Origin: Acidimicrobiia bacterium
GTDB taxonomy: Bacteria; Actinomycetota; Acidimicrobiia; Acidimicrobiales; Poriferisodalaceae
Direction: 5' to 3'
Length of the DNA: 64,000 bases
Assembly (NCBI GenBank): GCA_012960315.1
Contig: DUBN01000076.1
Coordinates: forward strand, 1 to 64,000
Below the pieces are notes generated by a model. It had not been told where the DNA came from and did no database searches. It saw only the letters and a list, made by a program, of their open reading frames with translations. The first letter of the stretch is position 1; every line of letters starts with the position of its first letter. This document shows, piece by piece, positions 41,653 to 50,692 of the stretch. The position numbers and the translations under genes were made by a program.

Positions 41653-42144
41653 GTGGTGACTGACCCTTCGAATCAGCTGACACTTGCAACCATCGATGGT
41701 GCTGAACAGACCTTGTCTCAATGGTTGACATACTTCAATCTTCTCACCGTTGTGCTTGATCCCTATACCCATGAAAGCGGGTGGATCATTCCGACCGCTG
41801 ACCGAATTTTCGCGCATTACGAGGAAGCCGATGTGCGCTGTGCTTTTGTCGTAACGAGTGATGCGGATGGGGCTCGCGAGTACTTGGGAAAGTATTCAAA
41901 AGAATGGCTGGTCTTGATCGACGAGGATCGCGAACTAGTGAGTTCTCTCGGGCTTGAGCGTCTGCCCGCACTTGCCCATATTGCTCAAGATGGCTCTTTG
42001 GCTGGTTTCGCAGAGGGATGGAACCCGGCAGATTGGAGAGGCGTGTTGGCAGGAGTTGAGGAGGCCATGGCGTGGCGTTGCAGACCACTTCTTCCGGCTC
42101 CGGAAGATCCTGGCGCCTTTGAGGGAACACCCGCTCTTACCTAA
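41653..42144 (+). CDS. Thioredoxin-fold protein lacking active-site cysteines
   Basis: A ~163-residue protein with a thioredoxin/redoxin-like sequence: LTVVLDPYTHESGWIIPTAD where a CxxC would be, then RCAFVVTSDADGAREYL, LVLIDEDRELVSSLGLERLPALAHI (cis-Pro strand) and DGSLAGFAEGWNPADWRGVL. No CxxC is present, so it cannot do dithiol exchange. The frame is open from 41464, but the domain begins near TDPSNQLTLATIDGAEQTLS; GTG 41653 (or 41656) is a reasonable start, with no clear ribosome site. It overlaps the GGDEF gene by four bases, convergent. Confidence 0.65.
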   Translation: MVTDPSNQLTLATIDGAEQTLSQWLTYFNLLTVVLDPYTHESGWIIPTADRIFAHYEEADVRCAFVVTSDADGAREYLGKYSKEWLVLIDEDRELVSSLGLERLPALAHIAQDGSLAGFAEGWNPADWRGVLAGVEEAMAWRCRPLLPAPEDPGAFEGTPALT

Positions 42145-42824
42145 AGCTGCATTTTTACTCGGTACATTTCTGCGTCGGCGCGGGTCAAAAGTTCTTCAGC
42201 GTTGTTACGGGTTCCGTAGCCGACGGTGAAGCCGATACTGGCCCTTGCAGTTAGAGAATGGCCACCGATAACGAATGGGCGCTCCATCGCTATTCCCAGC
42301 CGTTCGGCAACGAGCCCCACATCGCTTGCATCTCTTAATTCAGGGCAGACGACCACGAACTCGTCGCCGCCATATCGGGCAACAGTGTCTGTCGGTCTCA
42401 CCGAGTCGGCGAAGCGCGCTCCAATCGCAGCTAACAAGCGATCTCCGACCGTGTGCCCGTAAACGTCGTTCACGACTTTGAAGTCGTCAAGATCGCAGAA
42501 CACAACACCGACGGCTCGTCCAGTTTGGAGCGATCGTTTCAGAGTTTCTTCTAGCCGAGAAACGGCCTGCAGGCGGTTGCCTAGTCCAGTCACCGGATCG
42601 TGTCGGGCGGCATGTGCAAGTTCTGCTTCTTGTTGTCCACCCGTCCATAAGACAGCGATAGAACTACACAGCAGCAACAAAGCGACCCCGACCGATACCA
42701 CAACTACAACCCATCGGAAGATGCTTGGTTGAGGCTGTGGATCCAGCAGTAACCACGCACTCGCGAGTAGAACAGCGATACAGGACGGTACGGCTACGAA
42801 GAAAAGGATTCGTCGAGGCATCAT
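42141..42824 (-). CDS. Membrane GGDEF diguanylate cyclase
   Basis: A 227-residue protein. Two N-terminal membrane spans (LFFVAVPSCIAVLLASAWLL and WVVVVVSVGVALLLLCSSIAVL) are followed by a full GGDEF domain (residues ~75-227): DPVTGLGNRL, VGVVFCDLDDFKVVND, RYGGDEFVVVCPELR and YRVKMQL at the end. The GGDEF motif is intact (GGDEF), so cyclic-di-GMP synthesis is likely. There is no sensory domain beyond the membrane part. Confidence 0.9.
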   Translation of the reverse strand: MMPRRILFFVAVPSCIAVLLASAWLLLDPQPQPSIFRWVVVVVSVGVALLLLCSSIAVLWTGGQQEAELAHAARHDPVTGLGNRLQAVSRLEETLKRSLQTGRAVGVVFCDLDDFKVVNDVYGHTVGDRLLAAIGARFADSVRPTDTVARYGGDEFVVVCPELRDASDVGLVAERLGIAMERPFVIGGHSLTARASIGFTVGYGTRNNAEELLTRADAEMYRVKMQL

Positions 42825-42870
42825 CGCAACAACCGAGGGTACGGGTATCTGGCTTGTTGGGCGAGAACCC

Positions 42871-43647
42871 TTATCGCGCTACCCAGCCGCCATCGACTGG
42901 AAGCGGGATTCCGGTGACGTAACTGCTGGCATCGCTAGCCAGAAATAAGAGAGCACCATCCAGTTCTTCTACGGCGCCGCCGCGGCCCATAGATGCATTA
43001 CGGGCAATCCATTTCGTCGATCGTTCATCTTCGAACATGACATGGGTCAACTCAGTGTCGAAGTATCCGGGACACAGCGCGTTCACGCGCACACCTCGCT
43101 TAGCCCACTGGACTGCGAGGTCTCGGGTCAAATTCACCAGACCCGCTTTGCTCGCCGCATAGGCCGGTTGAAGGTTAGGGGCCGACGCCACTAGGCCATG
43201 AACCGATGCGACGTTAATGATGCTTCCTTCTCCACGGGTCAACATGTCCTGGGCGGCCAGCGCCGATAAAAGGAAACACGCGTTGAGATTCACATTGACG
43301 ACATTTCGAAAGGTTTCAATCTTCGCTTCTTCTGCAGCGTGCACAGCATCAGTAATGCCGGCGTTATTTATCAACACATCGACTTGACCGTAATGAGAAA
43401 CGGTTTGAGAAATCAGTTGTCGGCACTGATCGTCGTCGCTCACGTCGCACTGGATTGCTAGAGCGTCAGGGAGTTCCGACGCCAGCTTCTTGAGTCGATC
43501 GTGGCGGCGTGCAGCAACAACGACTTTCCCTCCAGCTGCCGCCAACACTCGGGCGAATCGATCGCCGAAGCCGCTGGAAGCGCCAGTTACAACACAAACT
43601 TTGCCGTCAAGCCTATATAGGGCCTCAATGTTGGGAGTTTCGCTCAT
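42871..43647 (-). CDS. Short-chain dehydrogenase/reductase
   Basis: A 258-residue NAD(P)-binding oxidoreductase. Cofactor loop VTGASSGFGDRFARVLAAAGG, VLINNAGI, catalytic Ser in INVASVHG, YAASKAG with catalytic Tyr and Lys, and RVNALCPGYFDTELT. C-terminal SSYVTGIPLPVDGGWVA is typical. ATG 43647 gives the family start; the frame to 43668 adds seven residues. Substrate unknown. Divergent from the LLM gene. Confidence 0.93.
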   Translation of the reverse strand: MSETPNIEALYRLDGKVCVVTGASSGFGDRFARVLAAAGGKVVVAARRHDRLKKLASELPDALAIQCDVSDDDQCRQLISQTVSHYGQVDVLINNAGITDAVHAAEEAKIETFRNVVNVNLNACFLLSALAAQDMLTRGEGSIINVASVHGLVASAPNLQPAYAASKAGLVNLTRDLAVQWAKRGVRVNALCPGYFDTELTHVMFEDERSTKWIARNASMGRGGAVEELDGALLFLASDASSYVTGIPLPVDGGWVAR

Positions 43648-43720
43648 ACACCTAGAGACACTAGGCAAACATATGACTTCTCACACGGCGTGGTGGAGTT
43701 AGCTGCTCTAGGGTCTTGGC

Positions 43721-44617
43721 ATGAAGATTCGCGTTGGCTTTGGTCTAGGAACCCGTAGTTTCACCAACGATCATTCGACTTTTGAACCCTTCGTCGATTC
43801 TCTTGAGCAACTGGGGTTCGATTCACTGTGGCTCAGCGAGCGTCTAGGTGGCGAATGCCCCGACCCAATCGTTGGGGTGGCATACGCCGCGGGCAGAACA
43901 ACGAGGATGAAGTTCGGGTTTTCTGTGATGGTTCTGCCCGGCAGAAACTTGGCCGTTCTAGCAAAAGAGCTTGCCAGTCTCGACAGACTCTCCAACGGTC
44001 GTCTTCTGCCGGCGTTCGGACTCGGAGTCGCAGACGTTCACGAGCAGGCTGCTTTTGGGGTTGAACGCAAACAACGCGCCAAAATGTTCAATGAGGCTCT
44101 CCCTTTGCTGAAGCGAATGTGGGAGGAGGGACCAGTAACGCACCAAGGGGATTTCTACCAATACGAGGATGTGGATCTCCTGCCCAAGCCGATGCAAAAA
44201 CCAATGGATATTTGGCTGGGAGGAGCCGCCGATGTTGAATTACGTCGATGCGGGAGATTCGGGGACGGTTGGCTCCCTTCGTTCTGCACACCCGAGATGG
44301 CAGCGCAAGGGTGGAGAATCGTAAACGATGCGGCAGATGAGCATGAAAGATTCATGGATCCCGAACATTTCGGTGTCCTTGTTCCCTACAGCCATGGCGA
44401 GTTACCGGCCAGTTATCGAACGATTCTTGAGCGCCGTGCTCCCGGGGTCTCTGCCGAAGAAATTATTCCCATCGGCCACGACGGGCTGAGGACTCAGCTC
44501 GAAAAGTTCATTGAAGTTGGCGCCTCAAAGTTCGTGCCGATTTTAGTTGGTGAGCCAGATGACTGGTTTGCTGAGCTAGAGGGTGTAGCTAACGTCGTCC
44601 TTCCCCTTCAGAATTAG
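43721..44617 (+). CDS. LLM-class oxidoreductase (F420-type)
   Basis: A 298-residue luciferase-like enzyme. MKIRVGFGLGTRSFTNDHST, LGFDSLWLSERLGGECPDPIVG, MKFGFSVMVLPGRNLAVLAKELASLDRLSNGRLLPAFGLG and IWLGGAADVELRRCGRFGDGWLPS are typical of F420-dependent LLM enzymes. The DRLSNGRL and GDGWLP segments form the flavin/F420 site. Followed 31 bases later by a second LLM gene, so the pair may act together. Confidence 0.9.
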   Translation: MKIRVGFGLGTRSFTNDHSTFEPFVDSLEQLGFDSLWLSERLGGECPDPIVGVAYAAGRTTRMKFGFSVMVLPGRNLAVLAKELASLDRLSNGRLLPAFGLGVADVHEQAAFGVERKQRAKMFNEALPLLKRMWEEGPVTHQGDFYQYEDVDLLPKPMQKPMDIWLGGAADVELRRCGRFGDGWLPSFCTPEMAAQGWRIVNDAADEHERFMDPEHFGVLVPYSHGELPASYRTILERRAPGVSAEEIIPIGHDGLRTQLEKFIEVGASKFVPILVGEPDDWFAELEGVANVVLPLQN

Positions 44618-44648
44618 CCCCCATTGATGAGTGGAAAGTGATCTATTC

Positions 44649-45995
44649 ATGCAATTCGGCATTTTCTTCGAGCATCAAATTCCTCGACCGTGGGACAGCG
44701 GAGCGGAGCAACGCCTAATCTCAGACGCGCTTGACCAGTGCGAGCTCGCAGACAAACTCGGAATCGAGTACGTCTGGGAAGTTGAGCACCATTTCTTAGA
44801 GGAATACAGCCACTCATCTGCTCCTGAGGTATTTCTCTCTGCCGTAAGCCAGCGAACCAAGAACATGCGCCTGGGTCACGGCGTTGTACTGACTGCTCCT
44901 AAGTACAACCATCCAGCCCGCGTTGCTGAACGCCTCGCAATGTTGGATTTGGTTTCGGGAGGGAGAGTTGAGTTCGGTTCAGGTGAATCGGGGTCCCTTG
45001 CAGAATTGGGAGGGTTCGGAGTCGATCCGGAAACCAAGCGTGATGAGTGGCTCGAAGGCTTGGAAGTTGCTGTCAGGTGTATGACAGAAACACCTTTTAG
45101 CGGAGTCGAAGGAACCTATGTGACGATGCCTCCGCGCAACGTAGTTCCCAAGCCAGTCCAACTTCCCCATCCCCCCTTGTGGGTAGCCTGCAGCCGTCGT
45201 GAGACCATCTTGATGGCTGCTGAAAAGGGTATGGGCGCCTTATCGTTCGCTTTTGTCGATCCCGAGGAAGCTCAACTCTGGGTCGAGGACTACGAGAAAA
45301 CCTTTGTTGACTGTTGCGTCCCTGTAGGCGAGGCGGTCAATCCCCAGTTGGCTTGTGTCTCAACGATGATGACCCATCACGACGAAACAGAGGCGCTTCG
45401 TCGAGGGCTAGAAGGGGCAAACTTCTTCGGGTACTCACTCGCTCACTTTTACGTCTTCGGGGATCATTTCCCTGGAACCACCAATGTCTGGCGCGAGTTC
45501 ATCGAAAAGCGAGCTGGAGCTGGGTACTCCCCCGAGGCGGTGGTCGCGGAGGCAAAGGGGATACTTGGGGCGAAAATCGCAGCGGGAAAAACTGAAGGGC
45601 TCCGTGGGGCGATCGGAACTCCTGATCAGCTACGGTCTTTTCTTGAACGTTACGAGCAAGCCGGCGTCGATCAAGTCATTTTTGTTCTGCAGGCTGGAAA
45701 CAACCGTCACGATCACATCATGGAGAGCATCGAGATTTTCGGAACAGAAATTCTTCCTGAGTTCAAAGAACGGGACTCCGAGGCTCGCGCACAGAAGGCG
45801 AAGAGATTGGCTCCACACGTTGATGCTGCTATGGCCAGAAAGGTCCGATCCGTGCCTCCATTACCGGAGAACTACTCGATGCCAGCACTGCCCAAGATGA
45901 TCCTCAAGGAGCACGGTGGTGAAGAACTGTTACAAAAGATCGCTGAAGGATCGGCGACCGGTCAGTTTGACACTTTTCGCGATCTCGGGAACTAA
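44649..45995 (+). CDS. LLM-class flavin monooxygenase, alkanal-monooxygenase-like
   Basis: A 448-residue luciferase-like protein, larger than its neighbour. MQFGIFFEHQIPRPWDSGAE is the typical start; VWEVEHHFLEEYSHSSAPEV, LGHGVVLTAPKYNHPARVAERLAMLDLVSGGRVEFGSGESGS, and YEQAGVDQVIFVLQAGN follow. A Lys/Arg/Glu-rich C-terminal extension of about 80 residues (QKAKRLAPHVDAAMARKV) is extra. The open frame starts at 44631, but ATG 44649 matches the family. FMNH2- or F420-dependence cannot be decided. Confidence 0.88.
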   Translation: MQFGIFFEHQIPRPWDSGAEQRLISDALDQCELADKLGIEYVWEVEHHFLEEYSHSSAPEVFLSAVSQRTKNMRLGHGVVLTAPKYNHPARVAERLAMLDLVSGGRVEFGSGESGSLAELGGFGVDPETKRDEWLEGLEVAVRCMTETPFSGVEGTYVTMPPRNVVPKPVQLPHPPLWVACSRRETILMAAEKGMGALSFAFVDPEEAQLWVEDYEKTFVDCCVPVGEAVNPQLACVSTMMTHHDETEALRRGLEGANFFGYSLAHFYVFGDHFPGTTNVWREFIEKRAGAGYSPEAVVAEAKGILGAKIAAGKTEGLRGAIGTPDQLRSFLERYEQAGVDQVIFVLQAGNNRHDHIMESIEIFGTEILPEFKERDSEARAQKAKRLAPHVDAAMARKVRSVPPLPENYSMPALPKMILKEHGGEELLQKIAEGSATGQFDTFRDLGN

Positions 45996-46083
45996 GGCCC
46001 ATTAGAGGAGCCGTCAAGCTCGTGCTGGAAACTCGCTCACGTCTACGAAGACGGGACCGGGGCCTGCATAGAGCCAACGCCTG

Positions 46084-46821
46084 TTAGACGCTCCCGGATT
46101 CACCAAGGTAGCTAGCGCGCAATTCCGGATTTGCGAGAAGGGCTTCAGCGCTGTCGTCGAGAACCACTTTTCCGGTCTGTAACACCCATCCTCGATCCGC
46201 GATCGAGAGCGCCATGTTGGCGTTCTGTTCAACGATGAAGATAGCGACGCCTTCCTCATGAATCTGCTGGATTAGTTCGAAGTTGGTCTGAACCAAGGCA
46301 GGCGCCAAGCCCATAGAGGGCTCGTCCATCAGGAGAACTCGGGGGTCGGACATAAGTGCGCGTCCGACCGCGACCATCTGTTGTTCACCTCCGGACAGGG
46401 TGCCGGATTTTTGGTTCAGGCGTTCCTTCACGCGCGGGAACATCTCAAATACTCGCTCTAAATCATTAGCTATTCCATCGCGATCAGTACGCAGATAGGC
46501 GCCGAGTTCTAAATTCTCTTTAACTGAGAGCCGTTTGAAGAGCCGGCGGTTTTCCGGAACCATTGTCACCCCGCGCTCCACTCGGTAGCTGGTCGAATGA
46601 TGCGTGACTATCTCACCATCGAGAACGACGTCTCCCGTCGTCGGTGTCACCATGCCAAGGAGCGTCTTGAGCGTCGTGCTCTTTCCGCTCGCGTTTCCCC
46701 CGAGTAGGCATACGAGTTCTCCTGGGAAAATGGCAAGATCGACGTCTTTGAGTATGTGGACCGCACCGTAGTGGGTATTAATGCCTCGGAGCTCTAGGAG
46801 TGGCATCTGATTTTCGGTCAA
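46084..46821 (-). CDS. livF: Branched-chain amino-acid ABC ATPase LivF
   Basis: A 245-residue ATPase. GINTHYGAVHILKDVDL, Walker A GGNASGKST (G-G-N-A-S-G-K-S-T), FKRLSVKENLELGAYL, signature LSGGEQQMVAVGRAL, Walker B VLLMDEPSMGLAP, and IFIVEQNA. Matches LivF. Four-base overlap with livG. The last genes of the liv operon; 88 bases separate it from the convergent LLM gene. Confidence 0.94.
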   Translation of the reverse strand: MTENQMPLLELRGINTHYGAVHILKDVDLAIFPGELVCLLGGNASGKSTTLKTLLGMVTPTTGDVVLDGEIVTHHSTSYRVERGVTMVPENRRLFKRLSVKENLELGAYLRTDRDGIANDLERVFEMFPRVKERLNQKSGTLSGGEQQMVAVGRALMSDPRVLLMDEPSMGLAPALVQTNFELIQQIHEEGVAIFIVEQNANMALSIADRGWVLQTGKVVLDDSAEALLANPELRASYLGESGSV

Positions 46822-47624
46822 GATGACGTCTCCTCGTCGGCATTCTTATCTTGCACCTGTCGCCCCAAGTAGGCCTCTACGACCTTTGGGTCATTCGCAA
46901 CGCTGTCGTACGAACCTTGAGCGATGGTCTCACCGTGATCTAGGACTACCACACGGTCGGAAACGTCGCGGACAACGCTCATATCGTGTTCGATAATGAC
47001 GATTGTGAAGCCCCATTCGCTTCGGAGACGGCCAATTAGAGCAGTTAGCTCAGCTGATTCTCGGGGATTCATCCCTGCTACTGGCTCGTCAAGAAGTAAC
47101 AGGCGGGGTCGAGTTGCCATCGCTCGCGCGATCTCGAGTCGACGCCGGTTGGCATATGACAAAACCGATGCCGGCTGGTTGAGCCGGTATCCGATCAGTC
47201 GCGAACCGAAAAAGGAGAGCACTTCTTCGCCATATTCTCGAATCGCGATTTCCTCCGACTTAAAAGCTTTGGTCTGTAATAGTGCGCCGAAAACCTTTTG
47301 GTGGGTCCGACAGTGCTGGGCAACCATGACATTTTCCAAAATCGTCATATTGGCGAAGAGACGCACGTTCTGAAACGTCCTAGCTATGCCACGCTCAGTT
47401 ACCTGGCTGGGATCTAGGTTTAGGAGAGACTCACCTTCGAAAAGAATCTCCCCTGATGTCGGAGTGACCATCCCACTAATCATGTTGAAGAAAGTTGTCT
47501 TGCCCGCGCCATTGGGCCCGATGACGCTGACAATTTCGCCTTCTTCGACATGGAAATCCAAGTTTCTCAGGGCGTGGAGACCACCAAATGTGACACTTAG
47601 ATCGAGGATTTGCAGCATGTTCAC
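46818..47624 (-). CDS. livG: Branched-chain amino-acid ABC ATPase LivG
   Basis: A 268-residue ATPase. LDLSVTFGGLHALRNLDFHV, Walker A GPNGAGKTT, FQNVRLFANMTILENVMVAQH, RRRLEIARAMATRPRLLLLDEPVAGMNPRE and IIEHDMSVVRDVSDRVVVLDHG. This is LivG rather than LivF by the long insertion and final VEAYLG. Four-base overlaps on both sides with livM and livF show one operon. Confidence 0.94.
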   Translation of the reverse strand: MNMLQILDLSVTFGGLHALRNLDFHVEEGEIVSVIGPNGAGKTTFFNMISGMVTPTSGEILFEGESLLNLDPSQVTERGIARTFQNVRLFANMTILENVMVAQHCRTHQKVFGALLQTKAFKSEEIAIREYGEEVLSFFGSRLIGYRLNQPASVLSYANRRRLEIARAMATRPRLLLLDEPVAGMNPRESAELTALIGRLRSEWGFTIVIIEHDMSVVRDVSDRVVVLDHGETIAQGSYDSVANDPKVVEAYLGRQVQDKNADEETSS

Positions 47625-49399
47625 GATGGATCCTCTTCGTCGATCTCACCTTTTAGCCAGGCGTCTTGGAGGAACTCTTCTTGGTGAAGTTCTCGGCTAC
47701 GTCGCACGTTGGGAACCAGACCCTCGGGACGTTTGAGCATCATCCATACGAGTAAGGCACCGTAAATCAGAAGTTTGAATTGGCCTAACTCCTGCAGCAA
47801 ACCCGGCTGTTTCGGGCCTCCTAATACTCCGATCAGTACCACAGCTCCGACGATGACCCCGGCAATATTTCCCATACCGCCAACGATGACCACGACAAGG
47901 ATGATGATTGATACGAGCATGATGAAGCTGGTCGGGAAGATCGATCCGACCTTTGCTGAGAAAATGGCGCCAGAAAAGCTCGCTAGTACCGCTCCAACAA
48001 CGAAAGCCATCAATTTGGTGCTTGTTGTGTTCACTCCCATCGCTTCAGCGACGTCTTCGTCTTCTCGGATCGCCATCCAGGCGCGACCTAGTCTCGAATG
48101 TTCGAGGCGCCATGAGACGTAGATCGCGATCCCACAGAAAACCAAGACCAGCAAGAAGACGGATCTGGGGTCGGTGCCTTTTACTGTTCCTATTCCAACG
48201 TCAACTCCGGGAATGTTGGTAATTCCTTGAGCACCACCAAACCAGCCGGATAACCAGTCGCTCAAGAACAACAAGCGGATGATCTCGCCGAATCCAAGAG
48301 TCACGATCGCTAGATAGTCGCCACGCATTCGGATCACGGGCGCGCCAATGAACAGCCCTACTAATCCGGTTAAGACTACGACGACGATTAACGCGACCGG
48401 CCATGGCAACTCAGGTGAGAATCCAGGCGAGTTGGGAGAGGTAAGCACCGCCGTGGTGTAACCCCCGACTGCAAAGAAAGCGACATAGCCAAGGTCAAGG
48501 ATTCCCGCCAACCCAACGACGATATTGAGACCCAGAGCCAACAAGACAAAGAGGCCCACGTTGGCGAGTAACTCGTTAGCGATTTTCCCGAGAAAGAACG
48601 GGAGCACAAGTAGAAGCGCCGCGCCAACCCCTAGGAGAACGAGGTTGACTCGACTGCGCTCATCTGGGGGCATCTTCTGAACGCGAGCACGCAGTCCCTT
48701 GATCCGGCCAGCTACCAATAGGGGGATTGCGATCGCGAGCACAGCTACGAGGAGAGCCCCAAGGATTTCTAGACCACCACGCTTGTAATAGATGAAGTCG
48801 GTGAAGACCTCCAGTCTGAACCCCTCGAGTAAGTCAGTAAGGAACGTCTGAAGAACGGAAACGATGAGCACAGAAAGTACGACAGTCAAAATCTTGGCCC
48901 GGACCATCGCTGGCACCACATGCATCGCTCCGCCCAAAAGCCCCAGTGTCGTCCCAAGAACGACCCAGAGCAACATGCCCAACGTCGTCGAACGATTGAA
49001 GGAGAGCAGCTCGAGAAGTTGTGGACTCCAATTCACTAGAGGATCTCGAAGGTTGAAGTTCTTCACCAGGATCATCAGTCCGACCAGACCGAGCGCACTG
49101 CCAAGTCCGACCAGCGCTCCAGCTGCCAGGTCCCTGGTATCTCTTTCTCTTTCGCCCATCCCTTCCAATACGACCTGGCTACCGGCAAGGCTGGCTAATA
49201 CAAAGGGCACCCAAAAAAGTGATAGGTATCCCAAACTCAAAACGGGGTAAACGATGCTTCGTCGGTCAAGTCCTACCGGCATCCCAGCGAGGGCGATAAA
49301 CGCGCAACTCAACGCCCCAATTGCTGAGAACCTGATCTGTCGACGCCAGTCAAGCCCTGGAGCTTCGAAAGTCGAAGCGTCGTTTGCTGTCGCCGTCAT
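47621..49399 (-). CDS. livM: Branched-chain amino-acid permease LivM, long form
   Basis: A 592-residue permease with many membrane spans. The C-terminal 330 residues are the usual LivM core: LALGLNIVVGLAGILDLGYVAFFAVGGYTTAVL, GDYLAIVTLGFGEIIRLLFL, and SVIILVVVIVGGMGNIAGVIVG-like segments. The first ~250 residues add further spans (LSLGYLSLFWVPFVLASLAG, LLMILVKNF-type helices) not found in E. coli LivM (about 425 residues). It sits between livH and livG with four-base overlaps. Confidence 0.92.
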   Translation of the reverse strand: MTATANDASTFEAPGLDWRRQIRFSAIGALSCAFIALAGMPVGLDRRSIVYPVLSLGYLSLFWVPFVLASLAGSQVVLEGMGERERDTRDLAAGALVGLGSALGLVGLMILVKNFNLRDPLVNWSPQLLELLSFNRSTTLGMLLWVVLGTTLGLLGGAMHVVPAMVRAKILTVVLSVLIVSVLQTFLTDLLEGFRLEVFTDFIYYKRGGLEILGALLVAVLAIAIPLLVAGRIKGLRARVQKMPPDERSRVNLVLLGVGAALLLVLPFFLGKIANELLANVGLFVLLALGLNIVVGLAGILDLGYVAFFAVGGYTTAVLTSPNSPGFSPELPWPVALIVVVVLTGLVGLFIGAPVIRMRGDYLAIVTLGFGEIIRLLFLSDWLSGWFGGAQGITNIPGVDVGIGTVKGTDPRSVFLLVLVFCGIAIYVSWRLEHSRLGRAWMAIREDEDVAEAMGVNTTSTKLMAFVVGAVLASFSGAIFSAKVGSIFPTSFIMLVSIIILVVVIVGGMGNIAGVIVGAVVLIGVLGGPKQPGLLQELGQFKLLIYGALLVWMMLKRPEGLVPNVRRSRELHQEEFLQDAWLKGEIDEEDPS

Positions 49400-50574
49400 G
49401 CCCGCTCATCTTCCGACAGCCGCTCACCAAAGAGCCCGCTCGGTCGTACCAATAGGACAAAGATGAGAACAGCAAACGCTACGGCGTCGCGAAGCTGTGA
49501 AACTCCATCAACTCCGAGCGGTTCCAGCAACACCAGCGGGGCCGTTGCCTCCGCTGCACCAAGAGAAAGACCGCCCGCCATAGCCCCGCCGAGGTTGCCA
49601 ATCCCACCAACCACTGCCGCGCTAAACGCTTTGATGCCAGGCAAGAACCCGGTCGTGTGGATCACACTCCGGAACAGAATCCCCCACAAAATTCCCGCAA
49701 CTCCAGCCATAGCGCCACCGACCGCAAACGTTTTGACGATGGTTCGATTTACATCGATACCCATAAGGGCAGCGATTTCTTTGTCCTCTGCGACTGCTCG
49801 CATTGCCTTGCCGGTTCTCGTGCGTTCCACAAGAAACCACAAACCCGCCATTGAGACGGCAGCGGTCAGCAACACAAGGAGTTTTGTTCCCTCAATTTGA
49901 AAACCGACAAGCGATCTTTTTTGTGACAACCAGCTCGGCAACGTGGGATAGGACTTCGCCCCCGGGCCGAGAAGAACTACTGACAGGTTTTGGAGGAAGA
50001 ATGAAACGCCTATAGAGGTGATCAGCGGAATGAGTCGTGGGGCGCCTCGCAAGGGACGGTAGGCGACACGCTCCATGATCACCGCCGTGGCGGTCGACAA
50101 CAGGATTGATGTCACCACTATGAAGAGAAGACACAGAAGAAACGCGTCCTCCCATAGGCCCGCATCAGCCAGCTTGTTCGAGGTAATCATCCCCGACATA
50201 GCTCCAACCATGAAGACTTCCCCATGAGCGAAGTTAATGAACCCCAGTACGCCGTAAACCATCGAGTAACCGAGCGCTATCAGTCCATACATTGCACCTT
50301 GTGCTAGCCCTGTGACCAGTAACCCTTTGAATTGTGGAGCGGTTAATCCAGTTGCATCTGGGTTAGCCCACTGCGCAAACGGATTCTGAGGGTTGATCTG
50401 CTGGGCAACGAACGCCAAAAGACCAACCGATATCACAACGATGAACGTGATCCGTATGAGCGTGAGAAACCGATCGACCCACAGCACTCGAGATGTAAGT
50501 TTCGCGTCGTGCGTCGTTGTCACATAGGTTCCAGAAAGTAGAAGCGAACTGAGACGCCGTATCAAGTTGGCCAA
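49396..50574 (-). CDS. livH: Branched-chain amino-acid permease LivH
   Basis: A 392-residue permease. The core is classic LivH: GLAQGAMYGLIALGYSMVYGVLGFINFAHGEVFMVGAM, RVAYRPLRGAPRLIPLITSIG, AVAEDKEIAALMGIDVNRTI, and GFLPGIKAFSAAVVGGIGNLGGAMAGG. An N-terminal part of about 70 residues, with one more span (LIRITFIVVISVGLLAFVAQ), precedes it. Four-base overlap with livM; 118 bases separate it from livK, with a strong stem-loop in between. Confidence 0.93.
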   Translation of the reverse strand: MANLIRRLSSLLLSGTYVTTTHDAKLTSRVLWVDRFLTLIRITFIVVISVGLLAFVAQQINPQNPFAQWANPDATGLTAPQFKGLLVTGLAQGAMYGLIALGYSMVYGVLGFINFAHGEVFMVGAMSGMITSNKLADAGLWEDAFLLCLLFIVVTSILLSTATAVIMERVAYRPLRGAPRLIPLITSIGVSFFLQNLSVVLLGPGAKSYPTLPSWLSQKRSLVGFQIEGTKLLVLLTAAVSMAGLWFLVERTRTGKAMRAVAEDKEIAALMGIDVNRTIVKTFAVGGAMAGVAGILWGILFRSVIHTTGFLPGIKAFSAAVVGGIGNLGGAMAGGLSLGAAEATAPLVLLEPLGVDGVSQLRDAVAFAVLIFVLLVRPSGLFGERLSEDERA

Positions 50575-50590
50575 CGTGGGTAACCGACAT

Positions 50591-50627
50591 TTGGCCCCGA
50601 CCCGGCGAGGTGCCGAATCGGGGCCAA
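50591..50627 (-). promoter_or_regulatory. Stem-loop between livK and livH
   Basis: TTGGCCCCGA and TCGGGGCCAA are ten-base arms, with an inner CGGC/GCCG stem. It lies in the leader between the binding-protein gene and the permeases. There is no T run. Such hairpins in similar operons shield the binding-protein mRNA or reduce downstream expression, so livK is made in excess; the role here is inferred. Confidence 0.55.
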
Positions 50628-50692
50628 TATCGATTCATGGATAACTGATCCCTCAAGAAAGCAGATCAGCTTTGCCCATTATGGGGCGAGAA

